A program made the translations under genes and the position numbers. 64,000 nucleotides of DNA, taken from NCBI GenBank assembly GCA_946406115.1, contig OX291544.1, positions 9,486,001-9,550,000 on the forward strand, given 5' to 3'. The DNA comes from Apoda limacodes. Its lineage: Eukaryota; Arthropoda; Insecta; Lepidoptera; Limacodidae. Below the pieces are notes generated by a model. That model was not told the origin of the DNA and did not search any database. It worked only from the letters and a program-made list of their open reading frames with translations. Shown in pieces: positions 22,041-34,000 of the stretch (positions are counted from its first letter, which is position 1; every line of letters begins with the position of its first letter).

Positions 22041-24889
22041 CCACTAAACTATTTGTACCTACAGTTTACAAAAAAAATGTTTATTTGTTGTCACACTACG
22101 TGTGTGCAGCCATATGTAATGAAAATCATTTTTCACTAGAACGTAAAACTAATCCGCTAGTTATATTTAATAAAAAAAAATACACATTAGGTAAAGCTTA
22201 TCCCACCGACTAACAAAAGATTTATAATGATACGTTCACAATTAATCAAGAAAAGACAATAAAAGATCCGAGTGCAACGTCGTAACAAGTTCGAATCCGT
22301 ATCAATCAAAAACAAACTTCAACAAACTGTCTGGTTGCTCCACCGTCATCTTATCACAATACAAAACGGCCGGTTATCGACAAGGATCGCGGACGACAAA
22401 CCTCTAAACCCATTTTTTGTGGGTTGACACCACGCTAATAATACTCATGAGAAAAATGTACATTGGACCCCCGTCGTCTACCTTTTGTTTTTAATTTCTA
22501 CCTCAGTGGCATCGGTTTAATTGGCCTCAACTCCAGCGAGAGCACCTCCGTATTTCAACCTCGGCTCGCTTCATTTGAATATTTAAAGCATTTCGGGTCG
22601 TCGTCGAGCTATTTTGTTTATTTACACATATTTATATATTTATTTCAAGCCCAGCTTCTTTTATTTAGTGACGTGACTTACCGATGTCGCGTCCTTCCCG
22701 GTATCGACATAGTTAACGCGGTGGATTCTTTCGCGTTCCATTTAAAAGTTTGAAGTTGTTTTGTTTTTCTTTTTGTTTCGTAGGGATGCTGCCGCGTGTG
22801 GCGAGCTCGCTCTTCGTTGTTTTCTCGCCAAGGCTTATCTTAAACAAGATTGCTCGTTTTTAAATGAAGTTATATCGACCAGATTGAACAGCCGGCCACG
22901 GAGGCGAGGCGAATTTTTAATTAGTTTCCGAAGATAGGGAATTTTAAGGAGGAATGCGGGAGCCGTGTTACTGTTGTGCAAAGATTCTTAATTGAGACGT
23001 CTGTACCAGTGATTTGTTAAGAATGTACCAACTCTTTCCTTTAGGCAGGTATATTCTCATTCTCACTCTCGGTTTTTTTGAGGAGGGAATGATGAGATTT
23101 CTGAATAGTTAGCAACGACGGCTGGTCTTACATGCACCAATAGGCTACGATAATAGCTTAAGCGGGCTGTATGTTTCAGAATAAATGCAATTTCAATAAG
23201 GATACCATGGTGCCCTTGTTTCCCTCATAAAAAACTGCTTTAGGTACGCTAAATATGTTTAATTAGATATAGGTATAAATATAGGTACTTTACGGTACTC
23301 AAATTGTGTTATAATCATACAGCGCTATTTACCATAGCTGCAAAACGCGATTCATTCATAAAATGCCAGTGTATATGATTAAAAAACCATTTTTTTTTTT
23401 GTGAATTTATCAAAGTATAAAATTATTTAAAATTCTTGATAACGATAAAGTAAAAAGGTAGCAATGTAGGATAATATTTTTAAAGTTACAGATATCTAGT
23501 GCACCAAAGGTTGTACGGAAAAGAATCTGATTCGGATTCACCTTAAGTCAAACAGTCAGCTTGGCCATTTGGAACAAACAAATACCTATGTAGGTATACT
23601 GTGCCAATTACTCTTAAAGCCATACCTACCCACAATTAATAAATGCCTTAACACCAACACCCTATCCCACAACATGCAAATACTTTCTACCTAATTATTA
23701 CATTTCATACTCTCCCACACATACCTACCTTAATTGTGTAGGGTAATTGAACATCTGTAATTTAATTTAGTGTCATGCTATACACTGAATTGTTAGGATA
23801 GATTATATCTTATTATTATTAATATAAGGTATTACTATCATTTTTTGGGTCCAGATTCCGATCATATATTAGGTCGAAAATTTACGCCAGTGGTATGGTA
23901 GACGTGATTAACCAGGATATTTGGAATATTGGGTCACCAGTTCCGAATTAATTATGATCAACTTTCTAATATTACGCATTTGGTACGCACGTGTGCTGTA
24001 ACCAAATCAAGACGCCTCCTGGTTCGATTCCCTTTCATTAACGTGTCAAATATTGTCAAACCCTCTCGCCGTCCATTAGTGAAACTGCCAGTGGGAGGAA
24101 CTCTTGAGGAGTCACTGAGACACACGGTCGGTACGGTTCACATGAGATTGGAAACGAAATAAACTTGCAATGTAACAATGTCAAAATTAATAAAGAAAAA
24201 CTTCATATAGCTAAGTAGGTATCCGTTAATTGTTCATATTTTATATTTATATTAAAATGACTTTTTTATTTTAAATTTATAGAACAGATAAATTATAAGA
24301 ATTATCCATATCCCGAATAAATGTATTGAATTATAACATTATTAACCTCTAGTATTTTTGAAGCCGATTTTTCAAAGGTTCAAGTAAGTTGAACTACTCA
24401 AAATTATTTCAAAAACATGTTTGACTAGTTAGCGGAAGATGGAACCCTAAATTTTTAACTTTTTAAGCTAAAACAATAAAACAGATAAAACTATAGCAAC
24501 AGACAACAGAGCTACCTACTAATAACTACCTCAAAAAATATTTTAAAAATCTAACCAACGACACTCCACACAATGGAAAGCGCAAAAAAATATTTTCACC
24601 CCAAATTGCAAATGAACCACTTGTCACGCAGGACTAAAGTGGTTGGAAAAAAGTGTGTGCCCCACATTTTAATGTAGGTGTGTGTCCAGTCACTGGCTAC
24701 TCCCTTTGGAAAATAATACATACGTATATTTTATTACAAAACCGTTTGGCGGTTAGCAAAAAACACCTTTAAATAAATTTCATTAGAATCAAACATGGCA
24801 GAAATACAAACATACGGACATAACTAAAACACAAGACTTGACATTTAAGCGTTTTAAAAAAGATTAATTGAAAAAAAATTTACTTACCA
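22041..24889. other. Gene-free stretch with a CG-rich block
   Basis: 22340-22930 is clearly richer in G, C and CpG than its surroundings (for example CGACAAGGATCGCGGACGAC, GGTCGTCGTCGAGC) and contains the open frame 22463-22753, which has no known motif. A B-box-like GGTTCGATTCCC lies at about 24021 without a clear A box. Confidence 0.35.
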
Positions 24890-24962
24890 ATGCACCGTTA
24901 GCACAGTAGGTATGGGTATGTTCAGACTTGTCACGGGTTCAACGCACGTTCTTAGCAGGTAG
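24890..24962 (+). mobile_element. tRNA-derived SINE head
   Basis: GCACCGTTAGCACAGTAGGT carries a good A box and CACGGGTTCAACGCACG a good B box, about 45 bases apart. No paired acceptor stem. The body downstream is not recognised. Confidence 0.6.
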
Positions 24963-26007
24963 TGCCGAAGAGGGCGTGGTCGAACATCAGCGTTGATTAC
25001 TATCAATTAAACTTCGAGACCGCTTATTATTTAGAAATCTACTCGATAAATACAATAATAATTTAAACGATTATTAGAACAAAATATCGCTGAAGGCTCC
25101 AATATAAGTTTCAAAAATATAAGCAAATTCTAGGTTCACCAAATATTAGTACTTAATATGAAAAAAAAACTATAGTTAAAATATAGTTTGAAATTAACAG
25201 AAGCCAAGTAAGTCTATTCTAATAAAAAAAAACCTTATATACATATAAAATAATAAAAGTGTGTATGCAATTTAAAATATAAATTAGATTTAATGCAGTA
25301 TGTATGTATATGTACTAAAAATTACTCTACGCATGCCAACACTATTTTTTCTATCAACCTTATTTTGTCCTGTCTCGAAGACTAAACCTTCAGGGAGTCA
25401 TAAACGAAGAAATATTATTTCTATGTATGTATGCTTATTTATATTGTATTTCTTAATACAATGAAGATTTTGTGTATTTGTAAGATTGATGTACTAGGAC
25501 ATAGTAAACAAAATTCTAACCTCAAAATGAAGAAAACTACGATTTAGGCTCAAATTAGAAAGGAACCTAAGACAAAATTTAGTTAAAAATATTTTTTTAT
25601 TTGGTTGTGTATTTCGCCTTCCTCATACTTTAAGCCTAACTCATTGTTTTACTGTTGGTGAGGTTAGTAAGTTTACAAAATAAGTCAAGATATTTTTTTT
25701 TTAGTATTTAAGGAAAAATTTCAATAAATAAAAAACATTTTAATGACCTCGTTTATTTTATTTCGCCAATTTACAATCAAAAGATAGCTTAAAATAGCTA
25801 CAATTCTCAACTATTTCGTATTTACCAACTTTCCTCTAAAACTATTCGACTACTTTTTGTACTGGACAAATTTATTTGGCTTTATTTGACTTAACATACT
25901 TTAAATAGTTGAGTCCATCACAACAACAAACAGTGAAGTAATAGTATGCCATTAAAAATTTAAAAAAAATGATCAGTGCCACGAGAAAGAAATTTAACTA
26001 CAATATA
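24963..26007. other. AT-rich gene-free stretch
   Basis: Nothing recognised. Confidence 0.4.
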
Positions 26008-26352
26008 GGTTGCTGCTTTACAAGTCGCAAGTTCGGCCCCATATGGAGTACTGCTGCCATCTCTGGGCAGGATACCAGCTTGATCCTTTTGACTCGGTTC
26101 AACGACGGGCTGAGAGAATTTTCGACGATCCCAAACTCACTTGCCGTATAGAGCCCTTAAGTCTGAGGAGAGACTTTGCCTCTCTGTGTGCCTTCTACCG
26201 CTTGTAAGTACAAAATAATGCCCATGGCTACTTTCTACCATCGCACCGCTCGCCATCGGCAGGGAATTCATTCTCACACTTTGGAACGAAATGGTCGCGT
26301 ACAGTGCTTACCATCAGGCGAGCTGTAGGATCATTTGCCACCTTAGTGGTAT
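26008..26352 (+). mobile_element. Jockey-like LINE, 3' end fragment 2
   Basis: Encodes in broken frames the C-terminal RT region: [30 protein letters not shown] and [16 protein letters not shown]. Ends CTTACCATCAGGCGAGCTG...CACCTTAGTGGTATCAAAAA. About 300 bases of the usual 3' coding region are missing after GGTCGCGTACAGTG. The fragment starts at AGGTTGCTGCTTTACAAGTC, matching the copy at 32287. Confidence 0.85.
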
Positions 26353-29300
26353 CAAAAACAAGCTAATAGGACTATTGGTCAGATAAAGAGTAATAATAAT
26401 AAGGTTTATAATATACCATTTTTATGTACTGTCGTTTTTTGTCGTTTTTTTCTCGCGGCCTGAACATTCGATAAATGTGAAAGCGTTGAGTAGGCATTGA
26501 GCGTAAATGGAATTTTATAGTAAATATCCACAATTACAGTAAATATAGTAAACAATGTCTCCACTAAAATGTTAATCATTTGGTATACAAAATACCTAAT
26601 AATATAAATAAAAGGCATTTTACAATAACGAAAAATAAAGAATAGATGACAAACGTACATGGAATAAAATTGCATTGTATCCTCATAGCGTACAACACTA
26701 AATTGTTGCAGCTAACTTAAACTTCATCAAATTTAAAAGATCACAGTCATAGTATTTAGTTATATTTAAGAGGCAATACTACTTTACAGAAAACTTGAGT
26801 TAAAACAAGGATGACGCGATATGTAACTGATCGTGCGTGAGTAGTACAGCTACATCTCAACTCATTGAAATTTTCATTGAAATAAATTAATAGCTATATC
26901 ATACCATTGTTATCAAAAAATGCTTTTTTCAGGGTTAAAAACACTACCACGTCTTTCTTTAGCAAAGTTGTAAGCTAACAGCACTTAGAACTTAGAAGAT
27001 TTCTTTACCAAAACTTAAAAAAAAAAAACATTTAAAAGGGATCAGTATAGGATTTTTTTTTTTATATCGAACAAAAGTTCAATAATATTATTTTCACGTT
27101 TTTCAGCGTTTGAACCATATCCCGAAGAACACAATCATTAAATTTTAGTCGGATCTGCTCAGCGGATACAGAAACACCTTTGCCAAGAAAAAAGAAATTT
27201 AGGTAGTACAGCCTCTTAAATTAATCTGCTAACTCAGCGATTAAGCCCAATTAGGTCTGTCAGATTTTGGACACACATTATTTACTCAGACAATACTAAT
27301 ATAGTTTAAAGGAAAAAAGTTCACTCATAATAATTTCCTAATACATTTTGTAATATCAGTCAACACCAGTCAAACTTATAAAGTAATCTAAATACTGTAT
27401 ATAGCATAAAATGTACTTTTTTTAAATAAAATCAAATATGTAACTAAATTGCCAGATATAAAAATATACTTTCTGGTCTACATTAAAACACCTTAACAAA
27501 TTTAAATACTTTATTCATTGATGACGACTTTAATACATACATACATACAGAAAGACGTACAAATATACATGTATGCTTTATAATTTGAAGGAATCACATT
27601 AATGTTTTCATATAGATCAGTATGTTGGTAAAAAATTATAATATTACCACTAAATCGACGTTATACATAACAGCTACCAAGCCATTTTTTTTTTTTTGGG
27701 AGGCTATAAAGTTTGATCTAAGCAATCATGTTTAGGAAAAATAAAAACCGTCACGTTATTCGGGATTTCAGAGAGGGATTCCAAACCCACCAATACCCAC
27801 AGTCATGATCTAAGTAAATAGATCCAAACTGGTAAGTACCAGTCTTACGAAACAAAAATATGTTTGATTCGCGAGACTGGTTCTTACCGCGAGCGAAGTA
27901 GTCATTGGTTTTACTGTTTGACAACACATAAAACCGCTTTTCATAAATTTCAAAGAATATTTTTGTCACATTTTACTTATTTGAATAATTAAAATATTTC
28001 ATGAATAGCATTGCACTTGAGTCTCATCGAGAAATATACATTTCATAGCGCCATTTCGCCATCGATAAGAATATTCCATAGGCATAAGTTCTATTATTTA
28101 GGATATTCCTTTATTAAAATAACTTACAAAGCCAAAATATTTCGAGTTATTAACGCACCGCATATTGTGTGCATACGTACACGACGGGCTTAAAATTCGC
28201 AAAATTACACTGACACTTATATAATTTAGAATAACATTTTTAGTTGGCCCGAACTACTTTACCTCTACGTGGAAAATCTAAACATAATAAATACAACTAT
28301 GCTAACATCCAAGAGTATATATAAAAATAGTAAAATACGAATGTAAACAAGCTATAGTTACAAATATAAACATAATTGATATATAGTATATTTGTTCGTT
28401 GGAACATACCTAAATCTATAGTTAAAACTACAATAGTAAAATATCACTTGATTATTGGTAGGAAGTATTAATAACTGTATTTGGAATATACAATTTAATT
28501 AAGATTTAATAAAACATTTCAGTAAAGTCTTTGCGTTGAAATGGTTTAAATTCATAAGTCGTGATAGAGATCGTGTTATATAAAGTAAATTTTGAGTAAA
28601 TTAATATATTTAATCAATGCATTTTTATAATATTGACATTTGGAAATTATATTTTTAATTTATAATATTTAATTAACTAATGCATAAGGACTAAGTAAAA
28701 TTGCACCTTTTATACATGTAATTTTGTTCTAACGACAATGATACACGTAGAATATTTTACGCACGAAAAAAATAAGTCGAAGAATTTATAATCGCCTGCA
28801 CATGTTAGATAACTGAGCGGGAATCTACAAATACTTAGTAGGATTTACTCTACAATGTTTTTTTTTATTTGACCAGATCATCATAGCATAGGTTTACAAA
28901 AACAGAAATTGCGATATAATTTGAAAAATAAATTAAATTCCTGATGTTTTTGATCAGCAAAGTCTCTTAGAAAGCAAATTTTAAAGTCATTTTAAAATAG
29001 GGATATGTAAAAAATCAAAACGAAATCTGGGATGAAACAGTTATGGTACACGAGTTAAAGGACATCAACATCTTTTTTGGTTATTTCACCGATGACACAA
29101 TCTGCAAACATTTTACTTAAATTCTACTTGTACCACATATGTAAAAAATCAAAACGAAATCTGGGATGAAACAGTTATGGTACACGAGTTAAAGGACATC
29201 AACATCTTTTTTGGTTATTTCACCGATGACACAATCTGCAAACATTTTACTTAAATTCTACTTGTACCACATGACTACTTAAAACCCAAAAACACAAATA

Positions 29301-30853
29301 CAACAAAAATTTTTATTTAAAGTCTTGCAACATTTAGAAAATAATAATAAAAATAATAAAATAAATTGAAGAACGCCATACTGTAGTTATTGTGATCGTA
29401 AATTATTATTTAAAAATTCCCGCACAAAGATCAAACTAAACTTAACAACGCAATCTATTACATAGGATATACCTGTATAATAGTATACCTCCAGTCATAG
29501 CCGGTGAATGTCTTTTGATATATTCAATTAGAAAAATCAGCGCAAAAAGAGCCAGCCCAAAGCCTTAAATAACGTTTAATCATTCATAGCACCGTGACCA
29601 AACGCGGTTATCTTGATAGCTCCCGACTAGACAAATGTGAAGACATATAGGCTAGTTGGATTAGAACATGCTAGGCCTCTTAGAACAGTCGCGAGTAAAT
29701 AACAGAATGCTAATATGATTCTAAATCTGAATTCAGCTCTTCTGATAGAATGCACAGTACATATTTATTTTCAAAAACTTGTAATGTGGCTCTTAATGCA
29801 CCGCTTTTATGTTTATGATGCAGCTTGTAAATCACGCGTGATTTTTAGGCTACGTATTTGCACTATATATTCTGTAAAGCTTAATTTTTTAAACTTACAA
29901 AATATAGGCTGTTGGCCGTTTCGCTGGCCGGTGCGTTAACTTCAATAATGGAAATCCACGCACAATTTTTTTGTCGCCGTAATGTGATGTTTTATTTATT
30001 TTTACCACGCAAGTGTGTTAAAGAATTTCGTATAAAACGCGTAAGGAATGATCATTATTTGGAAAACCTTTATATACTTGGATCATAGTGCAATCCCAAT
30101 AGATAGGAGAATGGCGTCAAAATTGATCACTCATTTTTAAAGAAAAATAAAGCTAATGAAAAGCTTACGTACATAAATATCGCATATTTCTAATTTGCTA
30201 CTTTATTTTAATATTTGTATTGTTACGTAGAAAAATAAATTAAATATTAACATTATTTGCTTTTTTTATTAAATTATGTTTGATTTTTATTTCTTTTATA
30301 TGGCCCCATAATGTACATATGTAGATACACTTAAATTGAAAAACAAAAATATGGTCCGAAGCAAGCTTTACGCCATTTTTTATATAATGTTTCAATACAC
30401 TTTCATAACGCATGGATATTTAAGTCATTCGAGTTTGTATCACCACTAAAATACCATCAATATTATGAATATTGAGCGAACTGGTAGAAATGAATCTTAA
30501 TTAAACGATTTGGTTTTGTTAATTTACCTAAAATAAAATCATTTTCATAATAAAAACTACGTAATCTCTATGGTTAAAATTGCATTTTCTAAATAAATTC
30601 GTTTTAACCTCAATGGGTCGTTTAGCATAAAAATAAAATAGGTACATAGTGTGTCAATTTTCACAATATAAATAAACACTATCATGTTTTTGTATATATT
30701 ACACACACATATACATAAATACACGTTTTTAAACATAAATTGGATGTATGATTGATAAAACAGAAATAAATCGTATTAATAAAATGCCTGCCACATTAAA
30801 ATAGCAACATTTTAGCAGACGAATATTCCTACCTTAAAGTAAGGTATGTGAGT
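26353..30853. other. Downstream flank of spg: candidate 3' UTR and AT-rich sequence
   Basis: No host coding region is recognisable. The part next to the stop codon (about 30260-30853, minus strand) is the likely 3' UTR, with the first AATAAA hexamers near 30290 and 30270. The rest is AT-rich, mostly single-copy in appearance, apart from the exact 134-bp tandem duplication annotated separately. Short open frames at 26406-26675, 27751-27969 and 29715-29939 show no family resemblance and are treated as chance. Confidence 0.5.
29003..29270. repeat. Exact 134-bp tandem duplication
   Basis: Units 29003-29136 and 29137-29270 are identical by eye over their full length, both starting ATATGTAAAAAATC and ending CTTGTACCAC. 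No coding potential was recognised. Identity suggests a very recent duplication, an unresolved heterozygous variant, or an assembly join. Confidence 0.92.
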
Positions 30854-31029
30854 CTAGCAATTTGTCTCTCCGTTTTCGTGATGTCCCGAATCGAAGCTGC
30901 TGAGGTGTCCGAGACCTTTAGGGGGAATAGGGGGCGGAATTTCGTCCTCTTCAACCCGCAAAGGTTCAGACATCATTGAGATCATTTCTTCATAACTGAG
31001 TCGGGGATCTCCGGCACTGCCATCCAAGT
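30854..31029 (-). CDS. spg: spg window exon 27 (last coding exon)
   Basis: Acceptor TTTTTTTATAG. Two bases, 57 codons, then TAG at 30854-30856. [19 protein letters not shown] holds the final polyproline ligand (PPPIPPK), after an acidic VEEDE stretch. The protein ends GETNC. Polyadenylation hexamers (AATAAA on the minus strand) appear at 30286-30291 and 30265-30270, about 565-585 bases past the stop, but neither is proven. Confidence 0.88.
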
Positions 31030-34000
31030 CTATAAAAAAAAAGTATAAAATCAGCGCATATCTAACAGTTATGTAGCTGTTCACCAGATTTAATCTAAGT
31101 TGCCGTATGACGTATCCACAGATTTAAACTTAAAGAAAGGAGATTTAGGCCATCACCACGCTGGCTCACGGGAGCGAATTGGCGCACGTTGTCGAGCTAG
31201 TAGCCTCTTCACTGTTTTTGAACTCCCTATAAGGACCCATGAATCGTGTTTGTTTCTCAACACAAAAGTGAAATTGCTTCTTAAGAAAATCACGCAGTGC
31301 AAAGACTTAAGTTTTTTCTATAAGTGTATTTACTTGTAGGATATACGAGTACTGACCGTATCTCTTGTAACGATGCTCATCAGCGTTGGTGTAAGCGTGA
31401 GCGTCGACGCTCACACCGGAGTCCCGCAGCTCGTCAGCTTCAGCGGCGGCGGCTGCGCGGGCACGGCGTGGCACCCGCGGAGGAAACACCATCATCGAAG
31501 GGTCTACAGTCCAGGAACGTTTGTCACCTGTACACAAACATAACTTATTGTATATACTCACAGAAAAAAAATCTTTAGTGTCATCCATCACCAATTTAGC
31601 CGTTTCCTCCCATTTTGCCCGTGGTTAAATTTAAGAAGGTACAACCGGAATGAATGTATTGTTAATCCAGAACATTCGTCGGTTATAAAGATAATCTGTT
31701 GTAACGCAATTTTGTCATTTGTATATGTGTAATACAAAACCTGAAGACGCAGCATTTATGGGCACCGCTAGTATCAAGTACCTTCCCTTTATTTTATAGA
31801 AAATAGATAATATGAGCAAGTTACCAGAAACTCTGGGCGGCAATGGGGGTGCATCTCCAGGCTCGCTCCAAGACGCTCGACTATGCCTTCGAGTCTCTAT
31901 TAGCTCGCCGTCCATCGAATCTCTAAGAAAAAAGAAGGTATGAAGTCACATAATTAAAATTTCTAGCTATATATTCGACAGTAATTTTCAGAAGAGAACG
32001 GAAAGACTATGTTAAATTTAGGTAATGTCTACGTGGATGCACACCCCTACACACACCTGCAGTACGTCAACTCAAAATCTGTCCAATCGTATGACACAAG
32101 GCTGCGCGTTCAGCGATAAGAAAACTCCATTCACTGTAGTCCCACAATTCCAGAACTCTCCATCTCCAAGAGCATAGGATCCTTGGTGTTGGCATCTCCA
32201 GCGATGTTCAGTTCCGAGATCATTTGCAAGACAAGGTGAAGCTGGCGTCCAAAAAACTCAACTGAGCGAAGCAGTACTTCACGTCGGGGCAAAGGTTGCT
32301 GCTTTACACGTCGCAAGTCTAGCCCCATATGAAGTACTGCTGCGATCTCTGGGCGGGTGCACCCGGATAGCAGCTTGGCCCTTGTGACTCGGTTCAACGA
32401 CGGGCTGTGAGAATTGTCGACGATCCCAAACTCACTTCCGTATCAAGCACTTAAGTCTGAGGAGAGACTTTGCTTCCCTGTGTGTGTTCTACCGCTTGTA
32501 CAGTGGGATGTGTTCTGAGGAATTGTTTGAAATGATGCCCACGGCTATTTTTTGCCATCGCAGCGCTCGCCATCGGCAGGGAATTCATTCTCACACTTAA
32601 GAACCGAAATGGTCGCGTGCAGCACGGTTTAACTTCGTCCCGCGAACACTCGGGTTGTAGAATGAGCTCCCTGCCAAGGTTTTCTTTAAGGAATACAGTA
32701 TGGGGTTATTTAAGAAGAAGTGATAAGACGCGTGAGTGATACCCCTGGTGGAGCAAGCGTCCATAGGCTACGGTGACCGCTTAGCGTGTTTGCCACCTTA
32801 GTGGTATAAAAAATAAATTAAGAAAACGTAAAGAAAAAAGATCAGAGTAAAAAAATTAGTAATAAGGTTGTGCTCTGATTTTCCTGGTTTCCTTGTCAGT
32901 CTTCTGTTATGCTATAACAGAACAGACTGCCTTAGTGCAGTAATTACTATTTTAGAAGATTTTTTCTTTTAGAAATGCTTCTCTGGGTTTTGAACTGAAG
33001 ATATAGTAGGTAGTGCATAAGACATTTGTTAATGACACGTTTGTACTATATGTATCCCTCGTTGAAGATATCAATACCAAGCTATGATTGTTACAAATAT
33101 CTAGTTGTGTCTGTTAATATCTAAAAGCCATAAAAAGTCTGTATTTCTTTATTTACCGATATTTGTCCAGAGGTGGTTTCGTGGGGCTGCGAGGGTCGCC
33201 AGACTTAGGTCTGGTGGGCAGTGGGGGGGCGGATTTGACCATGGAGTCGTCATCATTGCACTCTCTACTGTCGGCGGGCAGGCTGCTCGACATAATGCTG
33301 CTTTGCTGTTCCGACGGATCATCTAGCGAGTACTGGAGCAAATAATAGTTTTTATACTTCCATTTTTGATACAAAAAGAGATACAGTTCCTATTCTAACA
33401 TATTGATGTTTACATTTCCCGCAGGAATTACTACAAAGATAAAAAGGATTCTCTTTACAAGACGGAGTACTTTCTCAAAATATTTAGTTATTCCAAAAAT
33501 ATATTTTCTCAGATTAAAGTTATATTTTTGTTAGGAAATTACCACCTGTCTGTTTCTGATACTATTTTATTCTTAGATTTTTTGTAATTTTAAGATAAAT
33601 ATGCTTATTTTGAGTTTCGGTTTTATTTCAGTAAAAAAGATGGACTTCATTAAAATCAAGAATTTAATCCTTTCTAAGATAAATCTAAATAATATCAACA
33701 GATGGTGCTGTACAGTTGTTGACACTAAGCTAGAACGCGCTATTTAGAATTATTATGATTTAATGACAACAATAGTCAGATACTTATTAAGGACACAGTT
33801 AGACGTCTAAGTATGGTGTATTTGAATCGCCGGTACTGTGCATATTGTCAAACAGAAATATTAATTAACTACTCTGAAGATAAATTGCTAGAAAAAAGAA
33901 TAACTTTGTTATTCTACCAAAAAATAACCTTAATAGAAATCGAAACATCTTTTACTTAAAGAATAACTTATCTTTGACTCGATTCATTTATTTAATTGCA

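Noticed and set aside
22463..22753. 96-codon plus-strand ORF as a host gene
   Set aside because: No known motif, no splice context and no start context; left as part of an unexplained CG-rich block.
31100..31578. Plus-strand ORFs at 31100-31339 and 31324-31578
   Set aside because: They are antisense shadows of spg exon 26 and its intron.
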